Assembly: GCA_029864165.1 (NCBI GenBank)
Contig: JAOTTZ010000088.1
Span: 1 to 7,250, forward strand
Direction: 5' to 3'
DNA: 7,250 nt
Origin: Burkholderiaceae bacterium
GTDB taxonomy: Bacteria; Pseudomonadota; Gammaproteobacteria; Burkholderiales; Burkholderiaceae_C
A program made the translations under genes and the position numbers. This document shows positions 6,463 through 7,250 of this stretch, piece by piece (within the stretch, counting starts at the first letter, position 1; each line of letters begins with the position of its first letter). Under the pieces are notes generated by a model. It was not told where the DNA came from. It worked only from the letters and a program-made list of their open reading frames with translations, and did not search any database.

Positions 6463-6491
6463 AACAATCGTCTACTGGCGTAGCGCTATGA
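6459..6491 (+). other. Ten-codon reading frame bridging cbiX and cysB
   Basis: ATG at 6459 overlaps the cbiX stop (ATGA). The frame encodes MKQSSTGVAL and ends in a TGA at 6489-6491 that overlaps the cysB start (ATGA again, 6488-6491). It fills the whole cbiX-cysB spacer. This could let ribosomes pass from cbiX to cysB by termination-reinitiation, or be coincidence. No strong Shine-Dalgarno is seen for either start. There is no evidence that the peptide itself has a function. Confidence 0.25.
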
Positions 6492-7250
6492 ACTTGAATC
6501 AGTTCCGGTTTGTCCAGGAAGCGGTTCGCCGCAATTTCAACCTCACCGAAACTGCAAAAGCTCTTTTTACTTCGCAGCCTGGCGTTTCCAAAGCCATCCT
6601 CGAACTCGAACAAGAGCTGGGCGTGGACATCTTCGCGCGCCACGGCAAGCGGCTGAGCAGCCTCACCAGGCCAGGGCAGGAGGTGCTGCGTTCGATCGAG
6701 TTCATCATGCGCGAAGTCGGCAACCTCAAGCGCATCGGCGATGAATTCTCCAAGCAGGACGCTGGCACGCTCTCGATTGCCACCACCCACACACAAGCAC
6801 GCTACGTGCTTCCCGAGCCGATAGCGGCTTTGCGCAAGCGCTTCCCCAAAGTCAACATCAGTCTGCATCAGGGAACACCCGAACAAGTAGCGCAGATGCT
6901 GTTGCGCGAGGTGGCTGACATCGGCATGGCCACCGAGTCGTTGAGCAGCTTTGACGCGCTCGTCACCCTGCCCTGTTACGAGTGGCAGCACGTGGTGGTG
7001 ATGCCGGCAGACCATAGGCTGGCGCAAATGGAACGCATATCGTTAGATGATCTGATCGCCGAGCCGTTGATTTCCTACCACCCGTCGTTCACCGGTAGAA
7101 CACGCATCGATCAGGCCTTCGCGGCACGCCGATTGACGCCCAACATGGTCCTGGAAGCCATCGACGCCGACGTGATCAAGACCTACGTTCGATTGGGCCT
7201 TGGGGTCGGTCTGGTCGCCGAGATGGCCGTGCGCGACGACTTGCCCGGCG
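6488..7250 (+). CDS. cysB: CysB-type LysR transcriptional regulator (3' end outside window)
   Basis: The first 254 codons are present; family members run to about 310-325 residues, so the end lies beyond the right edge. The product is a LysR-type activator of sulfate assimilation and cysteine biosynthesis; the effector in enterobacteria is N-acetylserine or sulfate. The N-terminal winged helix-turn-helix (about 1-60) contains LTETAKALFTSQPGVSKAILELEQELG. The effector domain follows from about residue 93. It holds ATTHTQARYVLP (98-109) with Thr100, Thr102 and Gln103, then Thr149 and Thr202 (GFTGR-like FTGR). These are the same positions that contact the ligand in Klebsiella/E. coli CysB. DADVIKTYVRLGLGVG (226-241) is nearly invariant in CysB. 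The start at 6488 aligns with the E. coli start. The gene could also be a CysB-like paralogue such as SsuR or Cbl. It follows cbiX by 25 bases and may be cotranscribed with it. Confidence 0.93.
   Translation, partial: MNLNQFRFVQEAVRRNFNLTETAKALFTSQPGVSKAILELEQELGVDIFARHGKRLSSLTRPGQEVLRSIEFIMREVGNLKRIGDEFSKQDAGTLSIATTHTQARYVLPEPIAALRKRFPKVNISLHQGTPEQVAQMLLREVADIGMATESLSSFDALVTLPCYEWQHVVVMPADHRLAQMERISLDDLIAEPLISYHPSFTGRTRIDQAFAARRLTPNMVLEAIDADVIKTYVRLGLGVGLVAEMAVRDDLPG

Noticed and set aside
6443..7027. Minus-strand 194-codon frame opposite cysB
   Set aside because: It is antisense to a strongly conserved CysB sequence and is best read as a composition artefact.
1..7250. tRNA or rRNA genes, CRISPR arrays, insertion sequences, riboswitches
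   Set aside because: I looked on both strands and saw no cloverleaf-like segment, regularly spaced repeat array, transposase or terminal inverted repeats. Nearly all of the sequence right of base 165 is accounted for by conserved genes.

Overview
The window is an ordinary, gene-dense piece of bacterial chromosome. The organism is most likely a betaproteobacterium of the order Burkholderiales, possibly near Comamonadaceae. This rests on gene order (pepA-holC-DUF2486-like facing away from lptF-lptG, then a short CbiX protein and a CysB-type LysR regulator), on protein resemblance, and on GC-rich coding sequence. The assignment is from recognition, not from a database search.

Layout. Bases 1-165 hold no gene I can name. 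At 166-1391 (+) an ECF sigma factor and a membrane-anchored anti-sigma factor with a DUF3379-like C-terminal half overlap by ATGA. A convergent gap (1392-1512) follows, with an imperfect hairpin and T-tract oriented for the minus strand. At 1513-3849 (-) lies the operon pepA (M17 leucyl aminopeptidase), holC (DNA polymerase III chi subunit) and a small DUF2486-like protein. From 3879 to the right edge (+) a tightly packed run holds lptF, lptG, cbiX and cysB; cysB is cut by the window end.

How the genes work together. LptF and LptG form the transmembrane pair of the LptB2FG ABC exporter that extracts lipopolysaccharide from the inner membrane. CbiX is a small chelatase that probably inserts iron into sirohydrochlorin for siroheme, the cofactor of sulfite reductase. 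CysB is the activator of sulfate assimilation and cysteine synthesis, so the last two genes make a sulfur-related pair behind the LPS-export genes. PepA and HolC are housekeeping functions. The sigma/anti-sigma pair is a separate envelope-to-transcription signalling unit with unknown signal and regulon, and its DNA looks less GC-rich than that of its neighbours.

I did not find a new biological system. The points most worth checking are an imperfect direct repeat flanking the DUF2486-like gene, a ten-codon reading frame that bridges cbiX and cysB with stop/start overlaps at both ends, and the Tat-like motif in the anti-sigma anchor.
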